Assembly (NCBI GenBank): GCA_003344405.1
Contig: NOWV01000012.1
Location: 868,001-932,000, forward strand
Direction of reading: 5' to 3'
Source of the DNA: Trichoplax sp. H2
Taxonomy: Eukaryota; Placozoa; Uniplacotomia; Trichoplacea
Length of the DNA: 64,000 bases
The translations under genes were made by a program, and so were the position numbers. Under the pieces are notes generated by a model. The model saw nothing but the letters and a program-made list of their open reading frames with translations. It was not told the origin of the DNA and searched no databases. Below are positions 35,827 to 47,197 of the stretch, piece by piece; position 1 is the first letter of the stretch; each line of letters opens with the position of its first letter.

Positions 35827-37561
35827 TGTTTAATAATGGTATGGTAAAGGCTAATGATCGTAAAATGTTGTATATAACCGCTGCCTGAGACCTGTAAAGA
35901 GATTAATGGTATAATACAACATTCCCGTTATTTTATCATATTGCATTTATGTTGTCGTGATTTTAGTACTGATCAAAGATCACCAAATTAATTAGGTTTA
36001 TTATCAATATATTACCGCTTAGGTCTTGGCGTTATTGTCGTGACACTAATTCTTATTTCATTACTGGCGATTTCTATATTATTCCATGTTCTGTTACTGT
36101 ATTACAATCTAGGAGTTAGTGGTACACTTTTCTTCATCTGTTCTGCTTTGTATTACTGCATTATGTTGGTTCCTTATATATATATATATGATTTTCGTCC
36201 TGATAACAAAGTGTAGTCTTGTCAGGTACGCTAGAGTCATCTACAAGATTTTCTTTTTATTTCATCATACATACATACCAGATACTTCTCATATATACCG
36301 TAACTATTGCGTTTAATTAACTTAAAATCTGATTACTATAAATGTTGTACCATTTCCGTTGTATGAAAATCCTTTCGTAATTTTATTTTATTTCCAAGAC
36401 GTAGGGGTATTGTAGATTCTTATCGATAGTAATATACAATTTTTATTTGCGATTTGAAGAAAGAATTGTATTGTTTTATAATGTCTAGATCTATCTGTCC
36501 TTAGAACATTTTCAGCATATTAAGTTTTATTTATAAATCTTTAGCGTTCACTTAAGATGAGATTGAGTCATTTTTTGCAATTGGGCTACAGAATATCTGT
36601 GCTGCTTGTCCAATAGTAACGTCATATATGGATTAAGATGTTGCTATTACCTTATCGGAATAATAAATACAGTCCGCGTGTCCGCTTAGAAAGAAAATTG
36701 CAAAGTATGATGCAATTTGTACTATAGAGTATGTCGATGGGTGAAATGATTGCATGATTGATTTATATTAGAAGATAGCTACCTTGGATTTGTAAAATAT
36801 TCTGGATATTTACACGTATATGAGAAGATTGATTTAAGTAAAGTAGACTGCTAATTACGTGTATTATGGAGATCAAATTGATTCTCAGATAGGCTGCTGT
36901 TTAGTGATCGTTTGGTATGATGCTTCAGAACTGCGTAAAATACGGTAGTGGATTACAGTACCACCTCCATTTACTGTACTGGACGCATATTTGATGACTA
37001 ATATAAATCTTAAAATGCGTTTTAGTAGTTTGTGTGAATTAATTAATTTTAAAGAGTTGGGTTTGAGCTGCCGTAAAGTAAATAAATGACTAATTACCGC
37101 TGTTGACTATCAATTTATCATCAACGGAGTTGATTGCTTTTATACTTTGCAGTGGATGACAATACCCTAACGTTTGGATTAGTTTGGATCGATTGAAACT
37201 TTTATCTTTTAACATGGTTATCCACCGTACAATACAGACACGCTGATCTTTCGTTTTTATCCAGGCGTGGCATTTATTTTACGTCAGGTTGGATGACTAT
37301 CAAGTTTAATGGATTACTGTGTGTAGTTGATTAATTGGAAATTGTAATCCGTCAATCGATCACTTCTGAACCAGGCTTTGCCTCTGCAGATTCTATACAG
37401 TATATATATTATTAACGTCTTACATTACTGGATTTGCGGCAGCAGCAGGTTAATCACGCTAGACAAGTTTTACGTTGAATACATAACAGACTTGGCGTAC
37501 GAAGCGTGGATGAAAAATAATAAAAACGACAGAATTTGATTTTGTTTCACCGTCGTTATAT
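35827..37561. other. Downstream flank of the NIPA-like gene
   Basis: The 3' UTR is expected just after 35826. A short TA run lies at 36175-36190. No further exon was recognised. Confidence 0.5.
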
Positions 37562-38002
37562 GCTTGATGTCGATGCTGAAGGAACTAACTTGGTCATGGA
37601 TTGCTAATACAGTATAAGCGTATCAAATATACTTGCAGTAGAAATTGTGGAACAGTAGACATAGGCACTGACATTAGTGCAATGTAAAGGAAGAGATTGT
37701 TCGAGTTTATATACTTGATGTCGATGCTGAAGGAACTAACTTGGTCATGGATTGCTAATACAGTATAAGCGTATCAAATATACTTGCAGTAGAAATTGTA
37801 GAACAGAAGACATAGGCACTGACATTAGTGCAATGTAAAGGAAGAGATTGTTCGAGTTTATATACTTGATGTCGATGCTGAAGGAACTAACTTGGTCATG
37901 GATTGCTAATACAGTATAAGCGTATTAAATAGACGTATAGTAGAAATTGTAGAACAGTAGACATAGGCACTGACATTAGTGCAATGTAAAGGAAGAGATT
38001 GT
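37562..38002. repeat. Tandem repeat, about three copies of a 151-bp unit
   Basis: Units begin at 'cttgatgtcgatgctgaagg' (about 37563, 37714 and 37865). They share 'ggtcatggattgctaataca' and 'gacataggcactgacattag' with very few differences, so the array is recent. It runs into the next repeat family at about 38003. Confidence 0.95.
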
Positions 38003-39110
38003 GCGAGTTTTAGGGGCGGCGTGAATGTGTGCTGTAAACAATGCAGTAGCGAAACAACAACTGACTACCGTCTCCTTTTCCACTGTACCATACTGCTGCA
38101 AGTTAGACCTGAGAAAGGTTTGGTTCAATCAATAACTTTTAGATTACCGACAACAGCGAAACAACAAGAGACTACTGGCTCCTTTTCTGCTACCATACTG
38201 CTGTAAGTCCATAGCACAGATTACTGACAACAGCGAAACAACAACTGGCTCCTTTTCCATTGTACAATACTGCTGTTAATTTATAGCGTAGATTACCGGC
38301 AACATCGGAACAACAGCTGACTCATGTGTACAATATTGCTGTAGTAAGTCCATCGCACAGCGAAACAACAACTGACTACAGGCTCCATTTCTGTTACTAT
38401 ACTGCTGTAAATCCATAGCATCGATTACCGACAAGAGGGAAACAACTGATTACTGGTTCCTTTGTACAATATTGCTGTAAGTGCCTCGCACAGCGAAACA
38501 ACAACTGACTACAGGCTCCATTTCTGTTACTATACTGCTGTAAATCCATAGCATCGATTACCGACAAGAGGGAAACAACTGACTACTGGCTCCATTTCTG
38601 TTACTATACTGCTGTAAGTCCATAGCATCGATTACCGACTACAGGGAAACAACTGATTACTGGCTCCTTTGTACAATATTGCTGTAAGTGCCTCGCACAG
38701 CGAAACCACAACTGACTACTGGCTCCATTTCTGTTACTATACTGCTGTAAATCCATAGCATGGATTACCGACTACAGGGAAACAACTGACTACTGGTTCC
38801 TTTGTACAATATTGCTGTAAGTCCATAGCATGGATTACCGACTACAGCGAAACAACTGATTACTGGCTCCTTTGTACAATATTGCTGTAAGTGCCTCGCA
38901 CAGCGAAACAACAACTGACTACTGGCTCCATTTCTGTTACTATACTGATGTAAATCCATAGCATCGATTACCGACTACAGGGAAACAACTGATTACTGGC
39001 TCCTTTGTACAATATTGCTGTAAGTAAGTGCATCCCACAGCGAAATAACAACCGACTACTGGCTCCATTGCAGAATATTGCTGTAAATCCATAGCATCGA
39101 TTTTGACCGA
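38003..39110. repeat. Tandem repeat of approximately 70-bp half-units
   Basis: About fourteen half-units alternate. Each carries 'cagcgaaacaaca' or 'agggaaacaactg', then 'actactggctcc', then either 'atttctgttactatactgct' or 'tttgtacaatattgctg', then 'gtaaatccatagca' or 'gtaagtgcctcgca'. The alternation gives a higher-order period of about 140 bp. Short open frames here are repeat artefacts. Confidence 0.88.
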
Positions 39111-39442
39111 CTTGGAAAGCCGTCAACGGTAACGTACTGTTAGTGTACAGTAATGATCATGATGAGGGACACCTAGCGCTGCAGGATAATTTATTGTACT
39201 AGAACTTTGGTAATCATACGTTTACTGTCACGCAATTCATCATCTACACATCCCTGATATAGTTAGTCTTCCATTCTGCATGATAGCAAATAGAATTGGA
39301 AGAGTCTTGGGGCACAAAAATGGAGGCATTACCGGCTGCTAGATGGCAAACACACTGACTGTCGGTAATGATGGTCACAGGGCGGTAGACAGTCCATACA
39401 GTACAGTGTAGAGTGTACAGTGTAGAGTAGGTTTGTATTCGG

Positions 39443-39479
39443 TACCGGTAGTGTTGACACTCAGTGAACACTACCGGTA
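39443..39479. repeat. Perfect 13-bp-arm inverted repeat
   Basis: Arm TACCGGTAGTGTT at 39443-39455, 11-base loop, complementary arm AACACTACCGGTA at 39467-39479. The loop itself holds CACT-C-AGTG, so the hairpin could extend inward. It is unlike the GTAC family. Confidence 0.9.
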
Positions 39480-41117
39480 GGGGGAGTAGGGCGTCGCGGT
39501 CGAGTAGACGGATACACCGATACTGTGCACAGACACGAGTAGAGTCTCTAGTCACTGCATAGTAAAAGTTCAAGTCTGACCTAGCACACAGTCACACGTT
39601 CTCGATCCTTATGCCACGTGCTGACAACTTGTGCTGCTAAGTGGGTTGATGGCGGTTGAGTAGAAGGATCTCCATCAAGATGGACTTAAATCGATCATCA
39701 ATATTGTTGTAAAGCGATATTCTACATATATTATTGGCTTTCAACCAGCATCTGTCGGCGATTTTTCAAGTCTTGTTTGAAGTTGATGAAGGACAGCACT
39801 GTGCTATTATGAGAACTGTTGGCTGATCAGACACCAACGATCGAAAATACAACTCTACCACATTTCAAGCTTGGATGCATCAGCATTGAGCAGCTACTGG
39901 ATGCTTGATCTTCCACATTGATGGTCTTCTAGACACACGTTATTGCTGCATGCAAAAGATACTTCAGGATATCGACAAGAAATAGTTTCCATCCTGTAGA
40001 ATGACCAATTGATTACTGTTGTGTTTTATTTTCGACCTCGTTGTTCTTTCAAGTCCAATCTGTCTTTTACGACTCCAATCCCAATCTCTCCTTGCATTTC
40101 TATTTCATCTCCGATCTACAATCATCCTTGATTGTGGCGCTGGGTCATACTGTCGTCTTTTACTGTCGCTGTCGTATCCATTAAGTTGGCTGCACGGAAA
40201 TTCACCTTTCCTACAAAGAATCATCTTGCTAGCTGGCTAGCAACACGTGTACTGCTGTCAACTTGAGTGCAACACACGAGACATTCTGTGCTATGCCATT
40301 TTCTGAAATGTAAATTGATGACTACATTGCAATACTCGTATGTCATATCTATATACAGTACGTCAAACAGATCCGCAACATTTTTTTCCTACAACTAGTG
40401 TATCTATACTGTATACTGTAAACACTTGGCTAACGCCAAGTCGATTTCAAAGCTATTTGAAACGCTTAGGCCAGGACACGATAATGTCCTAATATTCTAG
40501 TCCCTGAGAGAAAATTCATATTGACCAACACCATAATTGGTCATTTAATATTACTATCTTCCTTCAAAACATGCTAAATTTATGCATGACTTTATGTTGA
40601 AGAAATTGGGCCAGACTCTTCATAATCTCTTCATAATCCAAAGGGAACTCCGCCTACACTTTGCTCAGCGAGTTGTTATCGAATTCAAATCACTGCAATT
40701 AAAGCGTTCAATTGACTCACATCTTGTAATACACTGTGTATTCTCCAACAGTAAAGAAATCCTATCAAGATTTTTGACTTATCAAGTCATCATCAAATTG
40801 CAATCAAGAACTTTATTAACGAAAAAATACTGTACATCAATACGGTAAAATTGAATCATTTTTAAAGTACTAAATCGACTCTTGAGAAGGGAACTAAAAT
40901 ATATGGTCAGGCTATTGGAAGGGACTTTTGAAAAAGCAGGAGAATTTTGAACATTACAATATTACAGCCTTAACAATCTAAGGCGTGCTGATGAAGTTAG
41001 TAGATAAGTAATTGTATTAACAGTGATTGAACTTATTTGCTACCAATAATAATTTGGGGATATTTTACGCAATAATCTTCAAGACTGCAAGTGTTGACTG
41101 ATTCTTCTTTCCATCAG
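39480..41117. other. Upstream region of the Myc-like gene
   Basis: No exon could be supported. If the Myc-like gene has an N-terminal exon it should be here, because a good splice acceptor directly precedes its visible exon. A CACGTG E-box occurs at 39614-39619. Confidence 0.45.
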
Positions 41118-41118
41118 A

Positions 41119-42603
41119 ATGGATATGACACTGAACACAGATATTGATGTTGTGGATCAATTCGTTATATTCTCCTTTTTCTCCCAGGATGAATTGAATT
41201 CTTTTACCACTTTGCAGCAAAGTCACTTTAATGGTGCTTTTCCTAATACACGACCTATTCAGAATATTGTTGGCAGCGATAGTGACATATCTACTACCAA
41301 AGACACACCTGAAAAGATACAATCCACTTCCAGTTCGCAAGATTTCACGCCAAAGTCATCGCCTACAAATAGGGATGAAGTTGAAGTAAAAAGAAATTGC
41401 CAGACTGAGGTGACTTCAACGGAACCAGATGAACCAATTCAGTCATTCACGTCCGATGCTCTCTCAACAGATTCCGTAAATCACCATAATAAAGTTGATG
41501 CATTACATAGTTGTAGCAGAAAATCGAAAAAAGCAAGCAAACGCAAATTGCAAGCTCACTTAAGTGACGATGATACAAGTAATACAGCTTCTAGTTCGGT
41601 TACAAACTCCACAAATAATATACATGATGTTCGCAGGAGAAAATATCGTGAGAATGAATTCAAGAAAAAACAAGACCGTCCAAATGCTTTACTTGGAACA
41701 TGTATGCAATCTATACCGGACGTCAAGTTTCCTGTACCCAAATCTCCCCCTATTAAACGTTGGTGTGTTACTTGCCCTGAAGAGCAATGGTTACACGAAC
41801 GTCGAAAGGATAGCAATATACGACTACGCTTCCAAGCGGATTACAGGCATAACGATAAAGATGGTAACCCTGCTCGGAACAATAAAACTAAGATTGAACA
41901 ATCTGACCAGTCCGACTTGAAAAAGGCCGGAAATAACCGTGGACAAACTCTTGAGCTTCACGGTAAAGGTCAACATAATTGGCGCTTAGATCGGACTGAT
42001 CGTAGGGCAGGTTGTAAAGTTAAAATAATACATGACAATCGTACGAGAGGTAGCAATGAAATTCTGAATATATCTGATCGCCAATATCTCGCTACGCCTA
42101 CTTCTCTGGATGAAATAACCGACTTCGATGGTGATAGTAGTAACGTGAATGATTCATTTTATTACTCAAATTCTTCATCAGCTGAAGAAGGTGAAGTCTC
42201 TGTTGATGATAAAACGTTGAAATTTCATACGCCTCAAATGATTGCAATGAAATCACTATATCATGAAAATACTGACATTATTCATACGAGTGATACCGAT
42301 GCCAGTGACTGGAATAGGAAGGTAACTCACAATAAGAAAGAACGCGAAAGACGCTCAAAACAGAAAGTTCAGTTCTTTCGCTTACAACAGTCTCACCCTG
42401 ATTTAGTTCGATTAGAAAAATGCCCCAAGATAAAAATACTTCAATCTGCTATAAATCTTATTCATAATTTGTACGATGAGGAGCAAAGGTTGGTTAACAT
42501 CAAAATGATTTTGCGAGATAAAAATGGTAGATTAAAGAATAAACTACAGACTTTACGGCAAGCAGTTGATATGGGCAGGAAAGAAAGATATGGAATACGT
42601 TGA
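41119..42603 (+). CDS. Myc-like: Myc-like bHLH-leucine-zipper transcription factor
   Basis: The exon encodes 494 residues ending in a bHLH-zipper that aligns to vertebrate Myc without gaps. The basic region at 400-412 contains THNKKERERR, giving the His-Glu-Arg set that reads CACGTG. Helix 1 contains FFRLQ, and helix 2 is CPKIKILQSAINLI with the Myc-like 'K-hydrophobic-x-IL' pattern. The zipper has five leucines at exact seven-residue spacing (about 451-481), including DEEQRL where human Myc has AEEQKL. Myc proteins act in the nucleus as heterodimers with Max. Residues 1-397 are polar and Ser/Thr/Asn/Lys-rich; I could not recognise Myc boxes I or II. The ATG lies one base after a strong acceptor ('cttctttccatcag'), so the true N-terminus may be in an upstream exon. 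Other bHLH-zipper families fit less well. Confidence 0.82.
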   Translation: MDMTLNTDIDVVDQFVIFSFFSQDELNSFTTLQQSHFNGAFPNTRPIQNIVGSDSDISTTKDTPEKIQSTSSSQDFTPKSSPTNRDEVEVKRNCQTEVTSTEPDEPIQSFTSDALSTDSVNHHNKVDALHSCSRKSKKASKRKLQAHLSDDDTSNTASSSVTNSTNNIHDVRRRKYRENEFKKKQDRPNALLGTCMQSIPDVKFPVPKSPPIKRWCVTCPEEQWLHERRKDSNIRLRFQADYRHNDKDGNPARNNKTKIEQSDQSDLKKAGNNRGQTLELHGKGQHNWRLDRTDRRAGCKVKIIHDNRTRGSNEILNISDRQYLATPTSLDEITDFDGDSSNVNDSFYYSNSSSAEEGEVSVDDKTLKFHTPQMIAMKSLYHENTDIIHTSDTDASDWNRKVTHNKKERERRSKQKVQFFRLQQSHPDLVRLEKCPKIKILQSAINLIHNLYDEEQRLVNIKMILRDKNGRLKNKLQTLRQAVDMGRKERYGIR

Positions 42604-43471
42604 ATTTGTAAAATTTTAATCCCGTCGATTTTAGACTATCAAGCAACGACAATTAATTAAATATCCTTAGGTAAAAGAAAGAGGATCGATTTTAACGTCT
42701 AGGCTATACATTTTCATTATGCTAATAATTTCATGGATAATGTTATGACTTTTACTACTGTGCATTGCCCCTTTTCCTTCGTCTTAGCCGTCAGTAAAGA
42801 CATCCGAAATCTGTACATATTAAATGGTTAAATAGTGCTAATAGGAAGTGCTCTTGATTAGCAGTTATAATCTAATTTGTATTTATACATGCTTATTACT
42901 GTACAGTCGAATGGCTTAATGAATATATACTCTATTGCTGCGATTTGGCATTTTATGATATAAAGACTACGATCAATGTCTAGACATTGAAACAACAGTG
43001 ACATTTGAACGTAAATTGGTATTCTGTAAATATTATAGCGGCAACATTGTGCGAACTTTTATATCTGATACTTGCGTTTGTTGTTTAAGAAATTTTTTTA
43101 TTCTAATGCACTTAATCCTTATCTAGACTGACTGAGCTGAGAAGTAAGCATTTTAAACGTATTTTTTTATTGAACTTTGGCCACTGAAGCTATTTTTCCC
43201 TACATCTCTAATTCTTGTCCTATTTTACTGAAATCCCTTGTTTTATGAACGATTTTGTATAAATGCTTTCATAATTTATTAAAAGAAGACTAAATTGGTT
43301 ATCCGTAATCTGTTGAATCAAATTCCTTGATCGAGGGAGGGTCTTGATCGCTTCGCTACCGCAACCAGTAGCCAACGTAGAATGCACACTGTCCATAACC
43401 AAAGAGATTATAAGTTAATTTAAATAACTTTATTTTCCTGATTCCTTGCTGATATCGAGCTATATCATCAT
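42604..43471. other. Downstream flank of the Myc-like gene
   Basis: Contains the presumed 3' UTR. No exon was recognised. Confidence 0.5.
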
Positions 43472-44115
43472 CTTTAAATTGTGGATTATTTGATATGAAC
43501 GTTAGGACATAAAGTAAGGATTTTCAACTGATCCATTTTTACATTCGATCTTTAAATTGTGAATTATTTGATATGAACGTTAGGACATAAACTAAGGATT
43601 TTCAACTGATCCATTTTTACATTCGATCTTTAAATTGTGAATTATTTGATATGAACGTTAGGACATAAACTAAGGATTTTCAACCGATCCATTTTTACAT
43701 TCGATCTTTAAATTGTGAATTATTTGATATGAACGTTAGGACATAAACTAAGGATTTTCAACCGATCCATTTTTACATTCGATCTTTAAATTGTGAATTA
43801 TTTGATATGAACGTTAGGACATAAACTAAGGATTTTCAACTGATCCATTCTTACATTCGATCTTTAAATTGTGAATTATTTGATATGAAAGTTAGGACAT
43901 AAACTAAGGATTTTCAACTGATCCTTGCATTCGATCTTTAAATTGTGAATTATTTGATATGAATGTTAGGACATCAAACTAAAGATTTTCAACTGATCCA
44001 TTCTTACATTGGTGCTATAAATTGTGAATTATTTGATATGAAAGTTAGGACATAAACTAAGGATTTTCAACTGATCCTTGCATTCGATCTTTAAATTGTG
44101 AATTATTTGATATAA
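43472..44115. repeat. Satellite-like array, about nine copies of a 78-bp unit
   Basis: The unit contains 'ctttaaattgtgaattattt', 'gatatgaacgttaggacat', 'aaactaaggattttcaa' and 'tgatccatttttacattcga'. Central copies are almost identical with a 78-bp period. Copies near the 3' end lose a few bases ('gatccttgcattcga'), and the last unit is cut after 'gatataaac'. Confidence 0.95.
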
Positions 44116-44888
44116 ACATTCATCATGTTGGTACCGCGTGCGCTCATATTTAACGGTATACTGTATTTGCGTTAAAAGTAATGACACTGAATTATAGCAC
44201 GTTAGTCTGTTGAGGATGATAATCCGTCTCCTAGCCATTGATAGGTTTCATGGCCTACATGATAGCTCCATTCACCGTTGTGTGCCTGCACACTCACTCA
44301 GTGTAGATTGCATTACAGAGCAACTGCATGTCTGCATCGAATCGATTGGATATCCCTAGAGGTTCAATTTTTAAGCTTGAAAATATGTTGCATACGAATG
44401 AAGTTGTCGAGACTAGGATATTGCAACTTTAACAGTCGTTCAATTGGAAGAGTTGATCCTATTTTCAATCTGCTTTCAATTTCAACCCTTGACCTGTTAT
44501 GGTCATCTTTGCGGGATATCACTTCGTCAGTCGTCTATTGAACTCCATAACTCCCAGCTGATCAATGCTGTATACAGTAGGTTATTTTTAATGAATGATC
44601 GTGATTCATAGTCTAGTGATGGATGAAAAATCAAGATCATTTCGTTGAGACGATTTTTGTGACTTGCCATATTCTACTGAACCCTAACTCTACATCACAT
44701 TATTGTATTGCTTTCAAATTAGCTCAAACGCCAAGCCAAATAAATATTCAGCATCAACTGGATTTGCAAACCTCTTCCCAACTTCCACGTCTACCTGTCT
44801 GTCTGTCCATAGCATCTTTCAGTGACAGTTCGGACTGTTCCGTACCGTGCCTAGTACTGAACCGCTCCAGTCCAGGCTAGAGCCAATC

Positions 44889-44896
44889 CACGTGAC
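44889..44896. promoter_or_regulatory. E-box CACGTGAC (candidate bHLH-zipper site)
   Basis: CACGTGAC sits seven bases after the start of a CCAAT-like 'agccaat'. It matches the core bound by Myc/Max and by MiT/TFE factors. Function is inferred from sequence only. Confidence 0.3.
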
Positions 44897-45470
44897 GATC
44901 ATACGCAAGGTACAGTACGGCTTATATATCAACGACGTCTAGGATCGACCGATTGCAGAAGTCGTTGGTAGTGCCTATGGAATTCTATTGGATCGACTCG
45001 TGTCCAGGACACTAGGGTCTCAATCAATTGCTCAAGCTGAGGTGACGTAGCACTTGAGCTATATAGATGATAACGGTTTGAACCGAACCGAACCGAACCG
45101 GTCTCAGGTCTATAATAAATTGAGCCTCCAAGAGAGATGTTGCAAGTGGGCTAAATTGATGGTTAACTAGGCGACCACTTTGAAACTAAGGCATAAATGA
45201 CTGGATTAACTTGTAAACCAGTTTATGGCTAAAACTTGATCAGTTAAATAGCCGCATTGAGATCAATGTCGATCACTAGGTGTTTTATGCAGATTTGCAA
45301 ACCAGCTGATACATACTTTTTGCACCAAGGCTTTCTACTAAAAGTACAGGATGTGATATAGTGACTATCATACCGTAAGTCGTCTATCCTACTCGACAGT
45401 GATACTCATACACGCTGCAATGACTATAGGACAGTATGGCCAGCAGTGGACTGGAGTCGGCTTGGGAGCA

Positions 45471-45480
45471 CTCACGTGAC
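45471..45480. promoter_or_regulatory. CLEAR-like E-box CTCACGTGAC
   Basis: This differs by one base from the GTCACGTGAC consensus of lysosomal-network (CLEAR) elements and lies about 1.1 kb upstream of the Rab9 start. Rab9 acts in late endosome-to-Golgi transport, so the site is plausible but unproven. Confidence 0.3.
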
Positions 45481-45511
45481 CCGTCGATGGAACATGCGTA
45501 GACGCATGTGA

Positions 45512-45519
45512 TGACGTCA
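45512..45519. promoter_or_regulatory. Full CRE palindrome TGACGTCA
   Basis: The CREB/ATF consensus palindrome. An inverted repeat ACATGCGT-AG-ACGCATGT (45492-45509) lies directly before it. Confidence 0.3.
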
Positions 45520-46033
45520 TGATGAGCTCGATGAGTGGATTGGGTGAAATTGCAACTGAGCGTTAATCGGCAAACAGGATGAAGGTCTTTGACCGCCCCA
45601 AGCCAGTGTTTACATCACCTTCACTGTGGCGTGTGCATTGCTAGTCAAAATCATGACCATCATTTTTGCCTGATTGGAATTGATTTAAAGACAGCGTTGA
45701 TGATGGCGGGGAGTCTCTGATGGATGATCATGACTGACATGTAGGCAAGATCTTATAGGAAATTCAGGAATAAATAGAGAAGAAAAAGACGCGTAGATGA
45801 TACTTGGTCATTGATTGATAGGGATATGCCATAAAAGATTGCAATTTTTCTACGCCTGTTTGTAGAGATTATTTTATTTTGATCCAATAGTTGAGTGGAT
45901 TGCATTATCGTCATCATTATTACGGTGTTTTATGCCTATAGTCATTTGGATCGATCATCAGGATCCCATGATCAACCATTTTAGGATACAAGAACTTTTG
46001 CCTGTTGTTACTTTAAAATTTTGCAACGGACTA

Positions 46034-46051
46034 AGAGAGAGAGAGAGAGAA
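46034..46051. repeat. (GA)n microsatellite
   Basis: About nine GA dinucleotides in the region upstream of Rab9. Confidence 0.85.
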
Positions 46052-46564
46052 AGACGACCCCAACTGCAGTAAATTAGATCGCTTACAATTGACTTTTCCA
46101 ACTTGATTAGATCTCGGGGAAAGGGTAAAAGTTCCTTTTTTTTTTGGGATTTTATTTTGAATGGATTCATCTACTAACTGTTTACAACTACGAACGCAAT
46201 TGGATTATTGAAAGCCGTTCCAAACCGAATATTCATTTGATATCAGGACGATCAAACGTTTAACCTTAATTCATGACAAGCCAAAATACACACCTAAATT
46301 AGAGCCAAATAGCGTCAAAGGACGAATCTTTCTATTGAATTGGTGGCTGGGTAAAAGAAGACGTCAACAACTACTGTACTTTCCTTATTTTAACCGAATT
46401 ATTCCTAGTGAACAATTAAAATACTCATTCCTACTTGAACGCATACACTCTACTAACTTACCAAGTGGTTAGTCATTCGATCCATTTGGACCATTCATAT
46501 TGGGATACGCCTAGCAAATCATTATTGCCAGTACCCTACTGTACATGCACAAAAAGACAACATT

Positions 46565-47197
46565 ATGGCGAATGACAAAGCTGCTATATTACTCAAAGTT
46601 ATCCTATTAGGGGACGGTGGTGTTGGCAAATCATCTTTAATGACTCGATTTATACAAGATAAATTCGATGAAAATTCATACCACACTATTGGCGTCGAAT
46701 TTCTGTCCAAAAACATCAATGTCAATGGCATTACTTACACTATCCAAATTTGGGATACAGCTGGTCAAGAACGCTATCGCAGTTTGCGTACACCATTTTA
46801 CCGTGGTGCTGATTGTTGTTTATTAACCTTTGCCTTAGACAATCGTAATAGTTTTGACAATTTAGCTACCTGGCGTAAAGAATTTATATTCTATGCTGAT
46901 GTTAACGATCCTGAAACATTTCCATTTGTAGTCCTTGGTAATAAAGTAGATATACAACATGAACAGCGACAAATTCATCGTAGTGAAGCTGAAGAATGGT
47001 GCTACAATAATTATCAAATGCCTTACTTAGAGACGAGTGCTAAAGATTCAACAAATGTTGAAGTTGCTTTTGTCAAAGCAATTGAAAAAGCTGTTAAATT
47101 AGAAGAAAAAGTAGCTATTAAAACTGATTTTAACAGTACAATTGATCTAACCAAATGCAAAGGTCGGAACAACAAAAATAACAGTTGTTGTACATAA
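46565..47197 (+). CDS. RAB9: Rab9 small GTPase
   Basis: A single uninterrupted exon of 210 codons. It encodes a Rab GTPase closest to Rab9, which controls transport from late endosomes to the trans-Golgi and lysosome-related traffic. The P-loop GDGGVGKS is at 16-23, switch I contains YHTIGVEF (39-46), and the switch II region is WDTAGQERYRS from residue 63. The Rab9-typical blocks LRTPFYRGADCCLLTF, KEFIFYADV and FPFVVLGNKVD follow, then ETSAKD. The catalytic Gln of WDTAGQE is present. The C-terminus ends NSCCT, a two-cysteine tail suitable for geranylgeranylation, with one extra Thr compared with the CC end of human Rab9. There are no introns. The start follows a short AT-rich 5' UTR ('acaacattATGG'). 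Confidence 0.95.
   Translation: MANDKAAILLKVILLGDGGVGKSSLMTRFIQDKFDENSYHTIGVEFLSKNINVNGITYTIQIWDTAGQERYRSLRTPFYRGADCCLLTFALDNRNSFDNLATWRKEFIFYADVNDPETFPFVVLGNKVDIQHEQRQIHRSEAEEWCYNNYQMPYLETSAKDSTNVEVAFVKAIEKAVKLEEKVAIKTDFNSTIDLTKCKGRNNKNNSCCT

Larger units (their letters stand above)
44116..46564. other. Upstream region of Rab9
   Basis: No exon was supported. The region is somewhat richer in GC than its surroundings around 44.8-45.7 kb. It contains two CACGTGAC sites, one full CRE, a short 'gaaccgaaccgaaccgaacc' run at about 45077-45100, and a (GA) run at 46034-46051. Confidence 0.5.

Noticed and set aside
40582-40848. Plus-strand 88-codon open frame upstream of the Myc-like gene as its N-terminal exon
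   Set aside because: No similarity to Myc N-terminal boxes and no donor site fitting the acceptor at 41,117.
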